NCBI GenBank assembly: GCA_016801885.1
Contig: CM028900.1
Coordinates: 15,704,972 to 15,768,971, forward strand
DNA from: Toxotes chatareus
Taxonomy: Eukaryota > Chordata > Actinopteri > Toxotidae
DNA: 64,000 nt
Reading direction: 5' to 3'
Position 1 is the stretch's first letter. Every line of letters begins with the position of its first letter. The translations under genes and the position numbers were made by a program. Shown piece by piece: positions 59,566-64,000 of this stretch. The notes below the pieces were generated by a model. That model had not been told where the DNA came from. It ran no database searches and saw nothing but the letters and a program-made list of their open reading frames with translations.

Positions 59566-62514
59566 AGAAATTACTTTGACAACAATATTAAAACTATTGG
59601 AGAGAAAAGAATGAGTCTGATTAGAATATTCATCCAAGCATGTAAAAGTAACAGAAAAATGACTTCTGGGATTTATTCATCTTTACAATTGGAAAGTGGT
59701 CTTTCCACTACCTATGTTAAATCAAGGTGGGAGACACCTGACACAAAACCAGCCGATGACGACTTTGTAAATGTACTATATGTAAGACACAGTCTACCGC
59801 CTCATGCTCAGATCTATGTGCACTGTCATGTCTGTAGGCTAAGTGTGGAGCCAGATGGTACACACTGTAAAAGTATCTTGACAAACAACAGTTTATTCAT
59901 TCACCCTGTACTTCACTGCAGCATCTCTGGTGGATGTCTGGCAAGCTCACGGTGATTACAACACTCTGGGAAGTTAATGCTCCCGGCCCCTGTTGTTTGC
60001 CAAGAAATAATTACAGAAGGTAGCTTCCTGTAAAAGCACAAGTTGTTTTTACACTTCTGTTAGTGCATGAATTAAACAAAACAAGATATCATGGGTTTTA
60101 GAGTTACTGGTAGCAGATTTTTGAACTTTGGAAAGAGCCTGATTAGCTGTTTTTCCCTGTTTCCAGTCTTAAAGCTAACTCTTGGTAAGAAAGCATTTCT
60201 TTTTCAAAATTTCTTTAAACCAGTGTAAACAGACTACAGAGCAAGTTTTACAGGTTTTCCACTCATAGCCAAAACAAAATCACAGTGTTGGTTGCTAATG
60301 TTGCCAGATTTGTGATGATTTCAAGACATTATAAAAGGTAGTGACTTTAAGATTTAAAAATTGTCCCTCAAATGGCAGCCATAACATCATTTGGAGTATT
60401 CTCAGTGAGCAGAACGAGTGGGCTGCAGTCTGCAGCACATATGAAAAATGAAAAAAGGCAGCTTGATTCTTATCTCCTTCTCTCTCTCACAAAGAAGGAA
60501 ATAATGGTGATGGGGCTAGTTATTACATTGAGTGATTCAGAAACAAAATGTTGTGTGTTGTCAGTGTTCACCGTGTGAGCGACTGCTCAGTCACAATGTG
60601 TAAGCAAAGTGGTTAGCTATATTAATGGTCCTTCAAGTTGAATTCGTGTGCGTCTACTGGAGTGGTCTGAGAATAAAGTGTTGTGATTATAGTCAAGGTG
60701 TTTCTTAATGGCACCTATAAAGGCAGATTCATGCTTTTCAGCACTGCACTGGGAGAAAGCACTGTCCATTCAGTCAATCTCTGTACAATACCAGCAGGAC
60801 TAAACGAATTTCTCTCTTTTGCTGCTTGTTACTGATTTTAAACCCTCAATCATGACAACATGGATCAATACTGAGCATGATTAAAATTTTTTGGCAATGC
60901 AGGGAGCCTTCATATCAAGTCTGTCTCCACCTCAGCCATCTGTTCCTTTAACACGCTGGCTGCTAGATCACGGATCAGCTTCTTTTTACAGCCATTTTCT
61001 ACCGCTGTCTTCACAATGCTGTGATGGACAATTGTCATGGAAATAGCACAGTTGCAAACATAAAAGTATAAAAGTTAAAATGGAAAACAGAATACATACT
61101 GCTGCTTTGTCTACAAAAACTTGAACTGAAAAAAAAAAGCTTGTGATTTTATATTGAAATCTTATACAACAGCAGAAGATGCTTCTTAAAAACAGTGGTT
61201 GTAAATAACTACACTTCAATCTTACAAATCGCATCTATACATGTGTATTACGTCCCACATCCCCAAGTTAAGTGTGTCACGTTTGTTCATCTGAGTATTA
61301 GTGGAACACATGACTAATTATTTAACAACCAGGACCTCCAGAGCAAGGTTGAATTTTCTTTTCTCAGGTTTGTTTGAAAGTGATATGTTTCTGTGCATAA
61401 TCTCTCAGCCTTCACCACCTGAACTTTTAAAGACTCGTGACCTTGAAAGAAACATCTCTGCCGTCTTGAATGCTTTCTCTTAAAGTAGTAGTAGCCAAAT
61501 ATTTTCATTTCCTTTGCTTCATTTTAAATGATTTTTCTGTATTAGTTTTTACACATTCTACAGTGTACATCTGATATACTGAACACTGTACAGCCTAACC
61601 AATGCTGGGAGGGATAATCCTGATTTATGACCACATTACACAGGACAATCTTTCTATTTATTTAAAATTTTAGATACAAATGTCTTTTCCATCACTTATT
61701 TTCTTACTGGCACTGCCCACTATTCCCCGTGGTAAGTTCGCCCAGCTGTCACACCAAATCTGCAAGCCTCTGCAGATGGCTCTGTAATACCGTCGACTGC
61801 TGAACGAGGCTTGAAGCAAAACCTGTTTGTGATTCATGACCGATTTTTCACCATTTTCCTGGCATTTCATAAACCAAAAGAGCTAAATTTAGCAGCTGGG
61901 ATCGAGCCCTAAACACTGAACAACCAAACTCAAACACACTGACATCTCACTCAAACAAAAACAGATCTGACAACTAGTGGGATGATAATATAATGTTGTG
62001 ACACACTACTACACTGTCACCAAATTCTGGTGACAAAACACCACCGCAATATCTGATCAAAATTAAATAATTAAACAGGGAAACAATAACAATCCATAGC
62101 CCTAATGACCAGACTTAGTTTAGAGGTGGGGACGGCGCAGGAAAAAAGTGCTGACAAAGCACTTAGAGAGCCTGTGTAAACTCTTTGACTCAGCAGATCC
62201 ACTATAGAAAACTAACAGCATTCTCTTCCCAGAGCTTCAGTGTCATGCATTTCCCTAAATACCGTGATCTCATTATTTCTCACAGGATGTTGGAATGTGA
62301 ATCCTCTTTGTTTTCCATCATTTAAATTCTTTATTCTCCCCGAAATATAAATCCCCTTTTCATAAAAACTACTGATGCTCACTGTCTGGAGAATACACAG
62401 TCGCCTCGAGTGTACAATGGCAAGGTACTTAAATATACACACAGAAAACATTCCACTGCTTTGGCAACATAGATTTCCTTCCTGTCATGCAAATAAAGCT
62501 TGTTTGAATTTTAA
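59566..62514. other. sh3rf3 intron, no gene seen
   Basis: No exon or identifiable element was found. Some of the first few hundred bases may be further decayed LINE-1 sequence. Confidence 0.5.
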
Positions 62515-62790
62515 TTTGGGAGGAGGGAGGAGATGATGGAGGGGAAAATAAAGATGAATAGAAGGAGAGAAAATAGAAGGATATAAAGGAAGGAAAGGAG
62601 CAGTGGAGGAGGGAGGGAACTCAGGGAGGGAAAGAGGCAGAGGGGAGGACACAAAGAAGTGAAAAGAAAGGAGGCAGGAGAAAAGATGGAGAAAGAGGGT
62701 GAAGAGAGAAAGATAGAGGGGAGGAGCGAGAGAACAGAGGGATGGAGCGAAAGTGAGAGAGAAGGCGAGAGGAGAGATTGAAAGCTGCAG
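62515..62790. repeat. Polypurine (G/A-rich) tract of about 275 bp
   Basis: The plus strand is almost all purine (GGAGG, GAAGGA and GAGAGA blocks) with few pyrimidine interruptions. In the sh3rf3 transcript it is a long polypyrimidine tract. Any open frames through it are low complexity. Confidence 0.85.
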
Positions 62791-64000
62791 AGAACAGTGA
62801 ATAATCACTCCCTCTCTTCTTTTAGCTGCAGGCTTAAAGTCTTAATCTGCCTTCTATGAGTGTGTGTGCTCGCCTGTGTGTGTCTGTTTACATTAGTGGG
62901 TCACACTGCTGCTGTTCCAAACACGAGCCACCAGATAGCAGCACACACTCACAATTTAAACTGATCCTAGAGCATGAAATTTGAATGGTATGTATATAAA
63001 TGTTTATATGAGTATGTGTGAAGTTTTATTTGATTCCAACTGTGAGAAACAGCACATTTACACACATGAATTAATTAAAAAAAAAAAAAAATCTAGGAAG
63101 GATTCATTATCAGTGTTGAGTTATTTGAATAAGGAAGGTTTTGAACTTCACCTTTTAAAGCAGACGCAGGTGTGTAAAGACTGCTCAGGGTTGATGGAAG
63201 AAATGCTCCGGATGGCAGTTTCTGTCCACCCACAAGCACCAATTACTCTACCATTCACTCACCCACGCTCAGCACTCTTGAAATGCTTTAAAGGTAGATG
63301 ATCTCAAAGAAATGACATCATTAAAAAAAGAGGAGCACCACATTTTTGCTTTGCTGTACTTCTCGCTCAGCTGTCACTTTATCTAAAACAAAGAGGTTCT
63401 TTATTTGGAGGCTGAGAAGCCAGGCTTTCGGCATACTTTTTAACGCCAGTTTAAAGTAAAATATAATACTATATTTGCAAATAATTACTGCAAAACGTAA
63501 AAAAAAGTGTGCTCACCTGAATATAGTAGGTGCCTGTAAATATGTATAAGGTCTGAAGTCTCAGAATCTAAGCTCAAGGCCTTAAACATAGTTGTTCAAG
63601 ACAGTTTTCCACAGTTTTTTTTTGCAAGCCTTTCCTAAACCCATTTAGTTGGCAGTTGCCCTGCAAGTGCAGATTTCATCTCAATGTCCAACATGATATG
63701 AGTCTGTAATGCCGCCTGTGCTCTAGACAGTGTGACACTGTGTGGAACAGAGATTATCCAAACTGTCTGCCGCACAGTTATTATGGCTGCTTCACCATTT
63801 CCTCTGTAGCAAAGATGTACTCTGTGCAGCCTCATCGCCAGCCTGCCTTCAAACCTGATGCTTCGGCTCTGCTAAGCTCAAAGCAACAAAGATAGAAGTG
63901 CTTTTCTTGCAGAGACATTTAATTAAAATATAACAAAAAAAAAAAAAGCAGAGTTTGAACTTGTGATAAGATGGGAACATTCTTCATCACCAGAATGACA
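62791..64000. other. sh3rf3 intron to the window edge, no gene seen
   Basis: AT-rich sequence with poly-A runs near 63076-63091 and 63935. No exon with splice signals is recognised. Confidence 0.5.

Noticed and set aside
62485..62808. 107-codon Leu/Ser/Phe-rich frame
   Set aside because: It is the complement of the polypurine tract.
1..64000. CRISPR arrays, bacterial operons, prophage
   Set aside because: The regular repeats are dinucleotide microsatellites and all genes are spliced vertebrate genes.

Overview
The window is vertebrate nuclear DNA, almost certainly from a ray-finned (teleost) fish. It holds five split, GT-AG-spliced genes, very frequent CA/TG microsatellites, fish-type Tc1/mariner copies, Ty3/gypsy LTR material and a LINE-1 fossil. 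Gene names rest on reading the exon translations against family knowledge; no database search was possible. The species cannot be named.

Layout. From 1 to about 13 kb there is no convincing gene: a deleted Tc1 copy (2039-2678), a gypsy-type solo LTR with a perfect 5-bp target duplication (4490-5079), several microsatellites, and a decayed gypsy pol with an LTR fragment (11578-12915). From 13.3 to 24.9 kb on the minus strand lies a complete 8-exon acetylserotonin O-methyltransferase gene (asmt, 354 aa). From 27.5 to 32.2 kb, same strand and upstream of asmt, lies a complete 6-exon akap17a (681 aa). From 36.9 to 39.7 kb (minus) lies a 4-exon sosondowah ankyrin gene, called sowahc (530 aa). Head-to-head with it, septin10 (plus, 40.8-47.2 kb, 10 coding exons, 427 aa) begins 1.16 kb away. 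A second, phase-compatible terminal exon for septin10 lies at 52.6 kb, beyond a Tc1 insertion (49.4-50.6 kb). From 55.8 kb to the right edge, on the minus strand and tail-to-tail with septin10, are the last two coding exons of sh3rf3. The rest, to 64 kb, is read as its intron, with a LINE-1 reverse-transcriptase fossil, an unexplained hairpin cluster and a polypurine tract.

How it fits together. akap17a followed by asmt in the same direction is the order of the human pseudoautosomal region (PAR1). sowahc / septin10 / sh3rf3 matches human 2q13 in order and orientation. The window therefore joins two blocks that are on different human chromosomes. The genes do not form one pathway: asmt makes melatonin, akap17a anchors PKA at splicing speckles, septin10 is a filament GTPase, and sh3rf3 is a RING/SH3 scaffold.

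Most notable: the possible second septin10 C-terminus; asmt exons 5 and 7 hemmed in on both sides by TG microsatellites that abut or form the splice sites; the sowah-septin head-to-head pair; and a three-fold hairpin array in the sh3rf3 intron.
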